From Larus michahellis (taxonomy: Eukaryota; Chordata; Aves; Charadriiformes; Laridae): a DNA stretch of 64,000 bases. The stretch lies in assembly GCF_964199755.1 (NCBI RefSeq), contig NC_133907.1, positions 4,159,001-4,223,000 of the forward strand, read 5' to 3'. The notes beneath the pieces are model-generated. The model had not been told where the DNA came from. It saw only the letters and a program-made list of their open reading frames with translations, and made no database searches. This document shows positions 22,217-35,500 of the stretch, in pieces (within the stretch, counting starts at the first letter, position 1; each line of letters starts with the position of its first letter). Position numbers and translations under genes: made by a program.

Positions 22217-25200
22217 CCATGTTAGAAATCGCTCTTTTCCTTGGTCTCGTGCCACACTTTGGAGGCAGAGCTCTCCTCCCAGCCTGGAGGAACTGGAGCA
22301 CGGACGGAATGAGCGCACGGTTCAGCATGGCGCCCAAACCTCTGGCTGGGCAGAGGGGCGAGCGCTGGTCCACGGCTGACCAGCAGCGTCCTGAGCCCTC
22401 CTCCTCTGCACGCACAGTGACAAAATGGACCATGAAAGTTTATCAGCCATGAACCAAATGGCTGTTTACATGTGTTTATTATGCGGTTATTTGTGATCTG
22501 CAAACCCTTCTTGTAATGCCTCGTTCATAACAGTTACCATCCTGTGCCGAGCCCCTGTAGCCTAACATGGAGCGGTGCGGGTCCAGGGAGACGGGGATGC
22601 GTTTCTGGAAGCAGCCCTCATGAAAAGGAAAGAAAGAAGCAGCTGAATAACCCTCACCCCCAGGTCAGGACCACAGGGCACCCTCAACACATTTTTGGAT
22701 GTGGGGTGGGACTCCTCAGCCTGCCATGGGGCAAGGGGAGCCCATCGCATGGCATAAATCCAGGCTGAAGCACAGGTGCCAAGGGCCTTTCTGGGTTAAA
22801 AAAAAAAAATAACCCTCGCAAAGGGAGAAACACAAACAAAAGGACTTGCAAGCTGTGAAAAGAGCAACTGAAAGTTCAAATCCCCAAAACAGAGCAAATT
22901 GGGTACCTTTTGCAGCCTCCTCTCATCAGCTCCCTGCCCAGGGATGAGCGGCTGCAGCTGGGAGGGTCCTTTTGGCTCCCGGGAAAGGGGGATGGATGGT
23001 TTCCTTCTCCCAGGTAAAGAGCTGACTCCTCGCAGGGGACGGCAAGAGCTGATGCAGTTGTGAGCAAATGCGTAAAACCAAATTGTGCCAAACCTGCGCA
23101 AGGGAACAAATGCAGACTTTGTCACTTCTTGTTGCAAAACACACACCCCGAGACAGTGGGGACAGCTGGTGGCATCGCCCCATGGGAAGCCGAACCCAGC
23201 AAATCCTGGCAAATTTTCCTTGGTGGAAGAAGGTATCAGAGACCCACGTGACCCTGGCCCATCCCTGAACCGCGCTGCGTTAAGCTGGTGCGGGGTCCAA
23301 GCTTAGGAGAAGGCAATCAAAGCCCTGGGCAGCCTTTTATTTTTGAGGCTCAGATGCACATGTTTCACCGTGGGATATTTCACTTTGCTCAGTGCGGAAA
23401 AAGATCAAAAATAATTAATTGCTTGCACACCCCCTGCACATGCAGACCAGTATTTACATATGGAAATTAAATCCTTGGGTATGCAAAGCCAAGCACATCC
23501 AATGGATTTACATCAGGCTCCTTACCGAAGCTCGCTTGGAAGTGTCTCCGTAGCACCAAGACCCAGAGGCCGAGCCATGGCGTGTCCCTGAGTGACTGAT
23601 GGCAGAGAGACAGGAAAAGGTTTGAGGATGCCCTTGACCATGGACAAGGGTGGTCACCCCTGCAGCAAGGGCACGTCCGTGCCTGGCCAGCTCTGTGCAC
23701 CTCAAAGAGGGAGATTAGACCCAACACCCCTCCATTTGCTAACGAGAGTTCTGCATCCTATTTAAAGGACAGTGCTGCCTATTAACCAATTTACTCTTTT
23801 CTAATTGAAATTATCCAGTGTACCAGGTTTTGTGCTTGCAGCTGGGTGCTCCCAACCAGCCACAGTCTCCGTGAGAGGAAAAGAGATTCAAATGCCCATC
23901 CTCCATGAAGAGAGGCATTTTGTGGTGGTACAAAACTAAAGGGAGAGAGCAACATACCCCAGAATGTGAACTGTCCCTTTAATTTCTGTCAAGGCTAAAG
24001 CCCACAGACTACAAAAACAACATTTTAATTTAAATTCCGATTCCACATTCATTCATGGGAGCTGGCTCTGAGCGGGGATTTCATTAAAGGCTTTAATAGA
24101 TTTTATAGGACTTGTCAGATCCGGAAAGGTTATGGAGCAAATGCATTTTCTCTGCTTCCAGAATTTCAACAACGGCTCGGTAAACAAATTTACCATGAAA
24201 ATGCAAAGAGTCCAGCCTTGTACAGACAAGGAGAAATGAACTTCATCTGAGTGACTTAAAGGCATCAAGATGCGCTGCCTGTCCCCTTCCCAACTCGCTT
24301 CTCTCCGCTCCTTTCCCTTAGCGTGCTGTGCAGCTTAGAGGATGTTTCTTTTTTTTTTTGGTGGAAAACCGGAAAAGGAGAAACATCTTTTTCCATCGAT
24401 CAGACTTGGATTTGGAGATGTTAATAAACGTCAGCGGCTTTAGCAGTTAACACGTAGATGGGGTCTTAGGAGGGGCTGCTAACAGACCTCTCGTCCGAGA
24501 ACAGCTCAGCCCTCCTGTGGGTGATTGACTCGGTGTGGTGGGTTTTGCAGCTAGAAATTATCTTGTTAGAAAACCCCCGGGTATTTGAGGACAGATGTGC
24601 ATCAGCTGGTGAAGGTGGCGAGGGTGTGGGAGAGAACGGGGAACAGACAGGAGAGCTAGAAACAACCTCAGCTTTGCTCCCAACACATCGAAACTACATC
24701 ACCCCCCGTTTGAAGGTCTTATTGACCAGTCCTTTCAACTCAGCCAGGAGAACGATGGTGACTGTGGTTGACCAGCCACATACGCACAAGCTCCGACAAA
24801 ATATCGTTTTGCCAGAGCCTTTTCCACCCGCTTTTTTGCCCTTGACAAATCAAGCTTGAAGGTGGGTCCTTATGTGAGGCTCGGGAAGGAGCCCACCAAG
24901 GCCGTGTGGCGGAGGTGGCTGTCCCACCATGGGGACACGGAGCTGCTTGGCTGCGGGGTTGGTGCTGGGATGGCCGAGCTCGCACCTTGCGGTGATCAGG
25001 AGGTGTCGGGCATCACTGGTTAGAGCCAAACTGCAGGAATCAAAGGCTGATGCCTTGGCAACCGAGTCGTGGTGATGCTGAATAAAGTGAAGAAAAGGCC
25101 TCTTGTTTTTGGATGAGCTCTGTAAACAGAGATGAATGTCAGAGGAGATTTTGCCTGAGTATCGTTTATAGTCTGTATAGTGGCATCACAGGGAGAAATC

Positions 25201-26265
25201 AGCTTGGAGAAAATTATAACTAATGCAAACCTCCAACCAAAGCCTTTTTTTCCGTTGGAGGGTGAGACAAGCTGATGACTTTATTATTATTATTACGATG
25301 ATTATTTTCCCTCCTTATGACTTTGCAATTTGAGATTGACAGGTCCTAACACAGCTGCTCTGGATCCTTTCCCAGCTCCACAAAGAGAGAGAGAGACGGA
25401 GTGTGAAAAGCAGCCGGGCGGTTCAAGAGCCGCTGGCGGGGTGGGAGCGGGGACGGGCGGCTCAGCGACAGGGACCCCATAGACGCGGGACCCAGTGCCG
25501 AGAGGTGTCGAACATCTGGGAGTCGCTTTCACCGGGAACAGGCGCTGCAGGTGGCTGGGGATGTGGCTGATAGCTACGCTGTAATTATAGGAAGCCGAGG
25601 AGGGAAGCAGATTTAAATCGAGTGACTACTGAGTTAAAGCAGGAGAATTCCCCATGTAATTTATGGCGCATTAAATAGCCTAAATATTCGGTCCCCATGA
25701 GTTACTCTAGGAGCTAATAGCTCTCATTTTGAAGCAGCTTTTTCTATGATTCACCTTAATCTTGATTTTTTTCATATCCGGCATGTACTGTGTTAAAATT
25801 TCGTCCTCCGCTGAGCAGTATATGCTTCAAATGACCCATGTTCCTTAGGACACCAGCTTGCTAAACTGCCGTTACATCAACCAAGAGTGAAGCTTTAAAC
25901 TAATTCACTAAATAGAGCCTCAAAAAGCACTTTAGGAAGCCTTGGCGTGGCCGTACCTGGGAGACACTTGTGGATGTGACCTCAGGGTCCTGCTGACACA
26001 TCTAGGACACACAGACAGTGATTTGCAAGGTGTCGAACAGCCCGGATGGTGCTTCTGAAGACTCATCTATCCCAGCTGAAGAAGGGGTAACAGACTCCAT
26101 GCGTTCGGTTACAATGCAGAGAAAAACACTTTACATTAACCCAGATGAGTACGATTAGCACACGCAGACCAGAGAGCTGGAGATCAGGCTGACAAGCACA
26201 GAAAACCTCTGGATATCCCTGATCCATCCTCCTGCTCCGACCAGGGCTAAGTTCAAAGTTAACTC
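22217..26265. other. unique non-coding DNA, no gene seen
   Basis: AT-rich islands at 24,000-24,290 (TTCATTAAAGGCTTTAATAG, with a near-palindromic core) and 25,565-25,930. A TTA repeat lies at 25,281-25,296. No coding exons recognised. Confidence 0.4.
25565..25930. promoter_or_regulatory. candidate enhancer-like block
   Basis: AT-rich unique DNA with TAATTA (25,582-25,587), ATGTAATTTATGGCGCATTA, AGCTAATAGCTCTC and TTCACCTTAATCTTG. No repeat, no coding. Sharp contrast with the GC-rich sequence at 25,400-25,540. Conservation untested. Confidence 0.3.
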
Positions 26266-26562
26266 AGGATGTTTGCAAGGGCATGTACTGACAGGACGAG
26301 GGGCAATGGTTCTAAACTAGAGCAGGGCAGGTTTAGATCAGACATTAGGAAGAAGTTCTTTACAATGAGGGTGGTGAGACACTGGAACAGGTTGCCCAGA
26401 GAGGTGGGGGAGGCCCCATCCCTGGAGACATTCAAGGCCAGGCTGGATGAGGCTCTGAGCAGCCTGATCTAGTGAAAGATGTCCCTGCTCACTGCAGGGG
26501 GGGTGGACTAGATGGCCTTTAGAGGTCCCTTCCAACCCAACACATTCTATGATTCTGTGATG
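26266..26562 (+). mobile_element. CR1 retroposon fragment, about 297 bp
   Basis: Plus orientation. From 26,269 a 67-codon open stretch encodes the CR1 ORF2 C-terminus: DRTRGNGSKLEQGRFRSDIR, then KKFFTMRVVRHWNRLPREV, then APSLETFKARLDEALSSLI and stop. It is followed by the CR1 3' UTR (TGGACTAGATGGCCTTTAGA, GGTCCCTTCCAACCC) and terminal octamers ATTCTATGATTCTGTGA at 26,544-26,560. It is 5'-truncated. The lack of frame breaks suggests a relatively young copy for this window. Confidence 0.95.
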
Positions 26563-29500
26563 CCTGAGCCTTGGCCAGTCGAGTTTTGAAAATCTCCAAG
26601 GATGGGGATGCCACAACTTCTCCGTCAGCACAACTATTGCTTGAACCGTCTCCTGCAGCCACATCTCTTGACTGTGATGCACCAGTTTGGACCAAAAACG
26701 TTTGGACTGCTCTGATGTGAAGTTTGGTGGGAGCATCCCCCTGTGCTCCCCCGCAGGCACTTACAGGTGTCTCCCATGGACACACCACCCAGATCACACA
26801 GCGCTGGAGGACACACAGAAAACTCCCTCCATGCCGTTCAGCAAAGCCTGCAAACTGGCCTAAAGTCAAGGCAGGGCTGTGAGCCGGCCAGAAACCCCAG
26901 AGCCAACGGGCTCCTTCAGCCAGCAGCCATTAGCAGGAAAATGCTACGCAGAGCAGAAGTCGCAAAGAAATAGGAAAATCTTTTTCCTGCTGCCATCTAC
27001 AGTTTGGGTTGTGGCAGGAGGCTGGGCTGAGAAACAGGGAGAAAGGCGGGCAAGAGGAAAGCTGAACTCCAGATAACTATTGCAGCTCTTCTGAGCAAAG
27101 GCTCCTCCAGCAGCACCCGGGAAGTTGCTGCCACCTATTGATGTAAGGGACACGGTGTCCGGCACGGGGATGCTCCCAGCAGCAGCCCAACAGAAAGGAC
27201 GGAAATAACTTCATTGCATGTGAGGGCTGATGAGGTGCGCAGACCCGAGAGCCTGGGACGTGCGGTTTCGTCCCCGCTCTGAAAAGCTTTGCTCTTAAAA
27301 GAGGCCCAAAGCCGGCCTCAAGCTTGACGTGCTGCAAAGTACGTCCTGCCCGGTGGTTTCTCCTCTGGCTGAAGTTACAGGACAGTGGCTGAAACACTTC
27401 CCAGCAGCCTCCTCTGTCCTTCTCTGAGCTGGATTTTCCAGCGTTAACTTGTCACTGCAGAAATTCCTTCCTCTCTCTGATGAAGACCACGAACCCCAGT
27501 GACTGTGGTCCCCATCACCGCCCTGTACCACTCCAACATGCTCTTCCGCATCCCCAGCAGAAGTAAGAGAGCTCTGCCATGCCAACACACCAGAGACAAG
27601 CGCCACACGCAGATCCAGAGCTAGGTGGCCAGGAAGATGCCTGCCTTTCCCTTTTCCTGCCTAAAACTCCCCCAGAGCTGCAAGATGGTTCTCACACAGC
27701 GTTTTTGAGCCAGGTTGGTCTCCAGGTCCCCTGCCCTGCTCTCCTGGTCACATGTGATGACATGAGGGGACACAGTTCTCTCAGTGCCACCGCTTGAATT
27801 CTGAACACCGCTCTACAAACTCCAGATGGGATTTTAACCCCGTTCCTCCTCCAGGAACGCTGACATTTTTAGTCTCATACAAATCCTCTTCCAGGACTAG
27901 CTGATGGCAAACGGATGAATCCCTACATCTGCGTCTCCTCGGGCACCACGCAGAGCTTTCGCAGCAGGAAAGGAGAGAGGAGGAGGAGGATGGCTGAGTA
28001 ACTTCATGGCTTAGAGTCAAAAAATTCTGTTCTGTTCATCTCTGGCTCCCTCTGCACCGTTAAGTCGCACGTTCACCCTCCCTAGATGGCTTTTCGATTT
28101 GCATCTGCTGTTCCTCCTTCCTTGTGCCCCTCGGGTGGTGGGGTGGATGGAGAGGGTCCCCCGTCCAGACCCATTTCAGGAGAGGGGGAGAAGAATCCAA
28201 ACCCCACTGAAAGGCCAGGGCAGAATTTTTCCAGCCAAGCAGCCACAACAAGGGTCACACAGACCTCGGGTGACCAGGGATGCAGCAGGAGCTGGAGCAA
28301 GCAGTGGGTTGGCAGGGTCTCCATGGCCCCGGGGAAGCTGCCACCCAGGTAAAGACTGCAACAAAACCAGCTGCAGACAACGGGATTAGTGCTGAGGGGG
28401 TCCGACCTGGGCTTCTGTTCCAAGGGGGGTTTGAAAAGAGCAGTAACGAATGACTCCGAAGTCAATTTTGAGCTGGTTTATTTTTGGGACACGTGAGGAA
28501 AGAGAGCGGTGCAGCCCCCGCCTGGGAAAGATCCGCGGGGAACTTGTTCAAACAAATGGGAGAGCGAGAGCGCTTTCAGATTAATAAAGCGGAGAGGATA
28601 CACACCGGTGTGCGCTACGGGGGAAATGAGGTCAGGCTCCGTGAATGCATCCCTTAGCAAGCAAAGATGACTCCAAAGCACCTCGGACTTGCTCGGGAAG
28701 TTTTCCAAGGACAAAAAGGACCCTCTCAGCTTAGCCCCCCTCCCTCAATGCAGGCTTTGTGGCGCTCCCACTTCCAGGACAGGCAATATTCCTTCCTGCT
28801 CTGTCTTCCTACAGCCCCGGAGCCGCAACAGAGCCAGGTTTGTTGGATGGCACAAAGAGACCACACAGCATCTCCCCCAGATGCACGCCCGAGCGCAGCC
28901 CTCCTCCAGCTGCCCCCGCTCGCAGCCCTGTTCTGCTCCTCCTCCCTTCGCTTACACACAGCATAAAATACCAATTTCCCAGTTCCAGCCCAAATCTCGG
29001 CTCAGTTTAGCCCAACAGCCAGCATCACCCACGTCTATGCTCTGCCCTGACTCCTCTGAGCCCAACCCCGGAACATCCTTCACGCTTCCCCACAGACCAT
29101 CTGTCACCCCAGTGTCACACTGCTGTCCCCACCGTGGGGATGGGACGCCTTCCCCCCCCCGCCACAGCTGAATGTGGGAGCAGAGGGGTGCGAGCACCGT
29201 CATTTCCAGCAGCGCCAGGAGGATTTTGCAGAGTGAAATCAGTTGTCTCCAAGAAACACCTAAGAAGGGAACAGGACAGTATGGCTTTTCCAAGGGCTTA
29301 AAAAATTTTATTTTTTTTTTTTTTTTCAGGGAAATCAGCTGGTTTTCAGCGATGCGCAGGGAGGCAGAGCTCAGCCCGCGGCCAGGCTCTCCCAGCATCA
29401 TCCCAGCAGCAAACTAACTTATCATGTCTGACATTTCCCCCCACCACCGCAGGCCAAAATAATTCCTTTGCTCTGGATACAGATCAGTTGGCAAACAGGC

Positions 29501-32500
29501 TTTCAGACACAATTATTTTGCCCTGAGAGGATTCTGCAGCTGCTCCTCTTTTTCTTGAGATCAATACCTAAAGGATAATCCTGCAGATTAGCCTACAGTT
29601 TGGTGGTGTTAGCTCCAGCTCTCTTGTTTGCTTTACTTCCTTTATGAATTACAACTCCTTCTGGTTCCGGGGGGGAGCATTTTTATATTCCGTATTGTCA
29701 CAAATGAGACTTGATATCACAAATTATCTAGAGTTGGCTGGAAACTAATTTTGTTGACTTTTTAGACAAATTGGAACATTTTCTGAGAACATACCGATTG
29801 CGGGGGGTGACTCATCCTGTTCCAAAAGAGCAGAGCAAACAATAGCAACCACCTAAACAAAATCAGAGCAGATTTCTTTCTTCCAAATCTAGCAGCTATA
29901 TTCTTTTAAAGCAAATCAAGTCCGTAGGAGTTTATTCTCCTGCAAGTCCCGTAGGCGGAAGGCAGCAGAGATCAGAAACAGGTTCTTTGACATGAAGAGC
30001 TATTTTTATTTATTTTTAACCTGTCACACGGTTCTGAAACCAACCATACGCATCCAGAATAGCAGCTCATGACTATTTATTGCTGAAAAGTTTCCCAGGT
30101 GGTAAACTTGAAGAAACAGGAGACTATCTCTGTCACGCCCAGGGCACATAAGCTGCTGCTAAAATAAAGTTTTATTTCAGAATAATCACCAGAGTATTTG
30201 TTTCTGCCCAATAGATCAGATTCATAAAACTCCCTGAGAGATCCTCAAAAGCATCCTACATGCGGGATGAAGGAATCTTCGAGGCCTGAGGGACTTCTGA
30301 GGGATTGCTGGAATTCGAGGACTTCTAAAGGTCCACCGGTGACTGAGGTGGACGCAGGCAGCTCCAGCTCGCCCCTCTCGATCGGCCTGCGAAGGCAGAG
30401 GGTGGCATGTTCTGCACTCACTGAAAACATCAGCCTCTCTGGCCCTGATTTGGGAAGGGCGCGTGTCATTTTAAGCACTTGCCTAAACTCTGCTGGAGAA
30501 GGCCAGAGGTGGCTCCAAGGAATGAGGTTCAGTAGCCTTTGTCAGGCAAAACTGTCTTTGGTGCTCTTAGAGAGACTTTAGCAGATGTCGAGTGCAAAAC
30601 AGCCTTGTCAAAAAGAATCAGTACGTAAAGTCATAAGACAAACCAAACTGGAGCTACCAGCAAGCCTGATGTCCTGCTTCTGCACCTCCATCTCCTGCCC
30701 AGGGCCCTCCCATCTTCCATCAGCAAGAGATTTCGGACTTTGAAGCGGGAGCTCGGACCCACTGATTAAACATCAGATCAAAACACACGATAGTGACTTG
30801 AACCTCGAAATTAAACTCCATTACACCAACATCGCTTGCCGCGCGTGGTCAGCACAGCCCTGACAAATTCACTCCTGGGGGATGTGGGCAAGTGGCAGCC
30901 TGTCCCTTGCAGGACTGTGACAGTCACGCTTGGTGCTAGCGGTGACCAGCAAGCTGCCACCTCTGCGGAGCTTAGAGCCAGCAGCACACTCCTGTAGCTG
31001 AACACCGCAAATCAGCGACCAACGGCAGAGCCGGGCACGGCCACCTACGTCTCTCCTGCCACTTGCCAATTCAATTATATCGGTATTCAAAGCACCGTCG
31101 GGCCGGAGGTGAGCAGGCAGGCAAGGGAAGGAAGTGCCCGTTAGTGAATCTCAGCAGCCCTGCTAGTTCTTTCCCTTTTATTTGCCTTTTCAAGGCTCAA
31201 AAAGACAATTTGAATATTAATGTTAATTGTTGCTTGCAGGGGGGTGCTGCGGGCCGGGAAGGAGGATGAGGCTGGGGGCCACATGGCCTGTCAAAACCTC
31301 GCCAGGCAACACCATCCCTTGTAGTGCTGCAGAATGGGGGCTAAACCCAGCTTCCAGCCCCCTCCAGCAGCCAGAGCTACCACGGCTGCCTGCCTGCGGA
31401 GCCCACAGCTCACACCAGGGTCTTTCCCGGCTGCTCCATTCCCCACGATGTAAGCCCCAAGGACAGGACTCCCTATCCCCTTTCTCTTTCAATCCTCACA
31501 TGCAGTGCAGGACCCTGTCCTTCTCCTTCATCTTCACCCTACACTCATTTCAGCATCTCCAGGGCAGGATCACACTGGGCAGCACTTGTTGCTGGCTACA
31601 TCCCTGAGAAGGGCATCGTTTTGCAGCAGGAAATAACTCCGGTTTTGCATATGCCATTGGAGCAGAAGCTGAGGGAGATACAGGGAGGCAACGCCAGACC
31701 TTCCCATGGGTGGTGTGAGCTCCAGGTCAGCGCACAGGAACCCCCACGATGCCCTGGCACCGCAGCATTGTGGGATTCTACCTCCCCAAATCAGCAAGAG
31801 CACCAAGACACCACGTACCCTCCAGTCCTGATCTGTAGACCTTGCCTTGTCCCTCACATCCCCCGTGAGCCTGCACGGGAGCACAGAGAGTCCTAAAAAG
31901 CCATCAGGGAAGAGCACCGGAGTCAATATAAACATCACGTTTCTTCCAAGGGGTTGCACTGAAATTGTACCTTTTCAGCACCAAAGCATATTCCCCGTGA
32001 TCGTTGAACTACAATCAAAGGATTTCTAGTGATGTTTTCCAATGTGTCACAGTTTGGGTTTTTTTTGAACTTTCTATAAGGTATCAGGTAAGGAAAGGGA
32101 CCCTTTGGGTACGTCGACCGGCGGGTGCCAAGCGGGCGAAGCGACAGGGTTACAGTCCCACAAGGTGGCAGAGCTCCATCGCTCATCGGCGGCCGCGAAA
32201 CGCAGTGCGAGAGGATGCACCGAGCTGGGAAACGCTGCTGGTGGCAAGGGGCTCCTCGCTTTGCCTCTTCAGCTTTTCCCAGTTGGAAACTGGGTGTAAA
32301 TTAGGCGTTGAAGGTGCTCGGAAAGCAGGAGAAACCGTTCTTGAGGCTTTTGGCACAGGTGGGGGGAAAAGAAAAGACAAGAACTCCACATTTTTTGTCT
32401 GCACTGACATTGCAAAAGAAGTTTTGTTGGGGAAGAATTAGCGTGCTCTTACCCACTCAAGGGAAATGTAAACTGGGAAGGAAAATGCAAATTCTCAAGC

Positions 32501-35500
32501 AGACAAGAGCCGCTGTAATAGACTGCAATAGTGCTCCAGAGCTTGCTGGGGGGTGGATTTTAGCCTCAAGACTGAGCACGCAATGGCCTGTTAAAACAGA
32601 ATTCCTGACTTTCAGCTTTGCTGCCGGCATATAAAAATGCCCTTCTCCTCCTAATGGGCTCGTACCTTCACCACTTGTTCCTCTGAACTTGGAATAAGTT
32701 CTTCTTCTCTTGGATAAAGTTGCAGAACTGGGCGGGTGGCTGGGAAGTACCGTGGCTGCCAGGGATTGCAGTGAAGAAGGCTCCTTATGGGGTATGTGTG
32801 TACAGGAGAGACCAAGGAGCGGAATCCTGTATTTTCAGCATCTAATATTAGCTTTTCAGATTCCTTCCCAAGCTGTTCATAAACTTTCTGGCCTCTCCGG
32901 GTCTGCCCCACTACAGTTCAGTTAAACAAATGGCAATAAACCGGCCATCAAGGCATTTCAGCAGGAGACTAGCACTACCTTTCTAAGCTTCAGAGCAATT
33001 AAACTCCAAAAAAGTCTGTAAGGCCTCCTTCCAGGCGAAAAAAAAAAAAAAAAAAAAGAAGGCTTAGTTTGATGTAGTTCTTGATAAGTTTAGGAAGAAC
33101 TGCAAAGTAATTGAAGCTACAAGTCCTTTGCAGTCCTGCGCTGCCAGCGTTGGGCAGAGACAAGTTTGGTTTAGTTTGGGTAAAGCAACACATCCCTGCA
33201 GACGTGGTTTTTCACCCTTGGAATTCAGAGCAGACTCATGATTTTCTCCCATGCAATCCACTTACTTTCGGCACATCTTAAGTCTTTTTTATCACTAAAG
33301 CTTCATTTCAGAGCTGGCTGGGGTTTTAAACAACCATCAGGGCACAAGCTTGGAGAGAGAGAGAGAGATTTGTCTTCAAAAGAGAGAAATGAATCGCAGT
33401 CAGTCCAGTAAATGGACAAATGAAAGGTTTCACGCTCCGAGGTGAAATCAGAGAGATGCGATCTTTACCAAGGATGTTCTCTGAAGCAGTAGGAAGCTAC
33501 AGCAGGAATTTTCCACCAGAGGAAATCGCACTCAGAGGAACGGGCTAATTTGCTGAAGCAAAATTAAACCTTCACTCACTCAAACATCCAAACCGACGGC
33601 CTGACAAAACAGTTACCGTAGCAACCAGAGGGGAAAAAAGTCACAGAAAACTCAGATTTTATTTTTTTTTTTATTATTTCCCCCCCCCCCAGTGAATTGA
33701 GAAAAATCAACTCCTAATTGCCGTGACCATCACCACGGGTGGCGGTGGCGAGGCAGCCGCAGCAGCTCAGCCAACGCAGGTTGTGGCCGGGGTTTACACC
33801 GTGATGCTGTGGAGCCAGAACAAAAGTCGTGATTTGTTATTGCAAACCCTTCTTTTCATCACTCTGAGAAATGCTCTGAAACCCTGACTGGTTTGTGAAG
33901 AGCTTTACTTGCCTGCTTTCTAGGAGAAGGAGAAAGCTCTCGAGGAAGCCGCAGTGCAAGTGCCCCAGGAAAGGAGGGGAAAACAGGTTCAAAAAAAATC
34001 AAATTGTGATTTATAATAGACGGATTTAGCCCGTGAGGCCAAAGAGGTCCAAGTGCGTTTGCCTCCAGCACTTCCCCCAAACCCTGGGCAGCGTATTTCC
34101 AAAGAGTTTCCCGAAAAATGATATTTAACAACTGTATTGATCAGTTCTTGAGCAGCACGGTACCTTGCAGTCAGGAATACGGTAGTCAAAGCAGATGTAC
34201 CCCAAAAGCCATGAACCTCAGCTTCCTTGGGCTACCACCGCCACGTGGCTCCTCGGGAGCCCTCAGCCCTGTCCACCAGTTACACGGGAGAGCAAGGACA
34301 AAAAAATCCCACTTTCACAGCTGTGTCACATGCTGGCTTCTGCTGTTTAATCAACTCCTGCCTCTTTTCTAATTACTTCTTCAACTCTTTCAAATAACTG
34401 CGTTTATGCTGGAGAAGTACCATCAGTCTGGGAGGTGTTTCGTGGTGGAGAATGCTGTTGCTACATGAGGACAAGCGTGAAGGTCTTTGTGGACCACGAG
34501 CCCTGCAGGACCCACCATCACCTCAAGGGCTTTGCTCTGTGTAACTTGTGCATCCTCTGCCCTGAGCATCATCCCCGGCCTTGGGGCTCCAAACCCCAAC
34601 ACAATGGGCTGCAATAAAGGCATGTTTGCTGCTGGTCAGTAAAAACCTCTTGAAAAAACATGCAAGAACAACCTCTGCAAACATCCCCTCCCTCCAAAGA
34701 GGCCTCAAACAAACCCGACAGCGCCTTGCCTTTTAATAAAAGCAGCCTTCGCCCAGTCCAAGAGGTAAGCGCTAGCACCACAGATGCCTCTGATGTACCA
34801 TTTGTGGATATTTTTATCTTGCCAATAGAAAACGCAGCTTGCTCCAAGGAGCCAGACCATGCCTGTGAGCCCTTTTCCACGCTGGTTGCTCTGCAGGGCT
34901 CATCCCCGCGGCGCCTCACCACCCCACCATCGGCCTCGCTCCACACTCCTTTTCCGCCCTTTCCTTAACAAAGTGGCTTTTATTTCTGATGCGGTGCTTC
35001 CAGTTCCCAGAAACGGCATGGAAAGGACATTACGGTCCTCTCAGGTTTATATAAACACGTCCTGTTTATTACTCTTCGCCGTGAATGTCTGAGCTGAAAC
35101 ACTAGCATTTGGTAAAAACCTGCAGAAACCGGATCTTTCTTTTACCCTGCTCGCACGAGGCTGGGATCGTGGCTTGGGTAGCTGTTTTAAGAAGGTCAAT
35201 AAGGCCCTTATTAAGGGAAGAATTTTTTAATGGCTGAAAATACAGTCTTTGGTGACTTGTTTTCTTCTTCCCACTCTCTCCGCTCGTTCTCGCAGTCCCC
35301 CTGGCAGGGCTGAGCGTGCAGAAGGGCAAAGCCCTGTCAGCACCCAAACCGTAGATGCTCAGCTCCAGCCCGCACCCATCCGTGGGGTGCAGGTCCCAGC
35401 ACCCTCCCAGAGGGCAGAGATTCCCAAACCAGCCAAAACAGAAAATGGTGCTTCGCGTCTCCCTTGTTTACACCCCTTCACTGAGTCACCAAGTAAGCAT

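Noticed and set aside
21605..22318. 237-codon minus-strand open frame
   Set aside because: It is the CR1 element read through its ORF2 tail and 3' UTR into flanking DNA, not a host gene.
22864..22886. AGTTCAAATCCCC resembling a tRNA B box
   Set aside because: No T-stem pairing around it and no A box or cloverleaf upstream.
25415..25436. GCGGTTCAAGAGCCGC, T-arm-like hairpin
   Set aside because: Only a 4-bp stem and no tRNA body; simple local palindrome.
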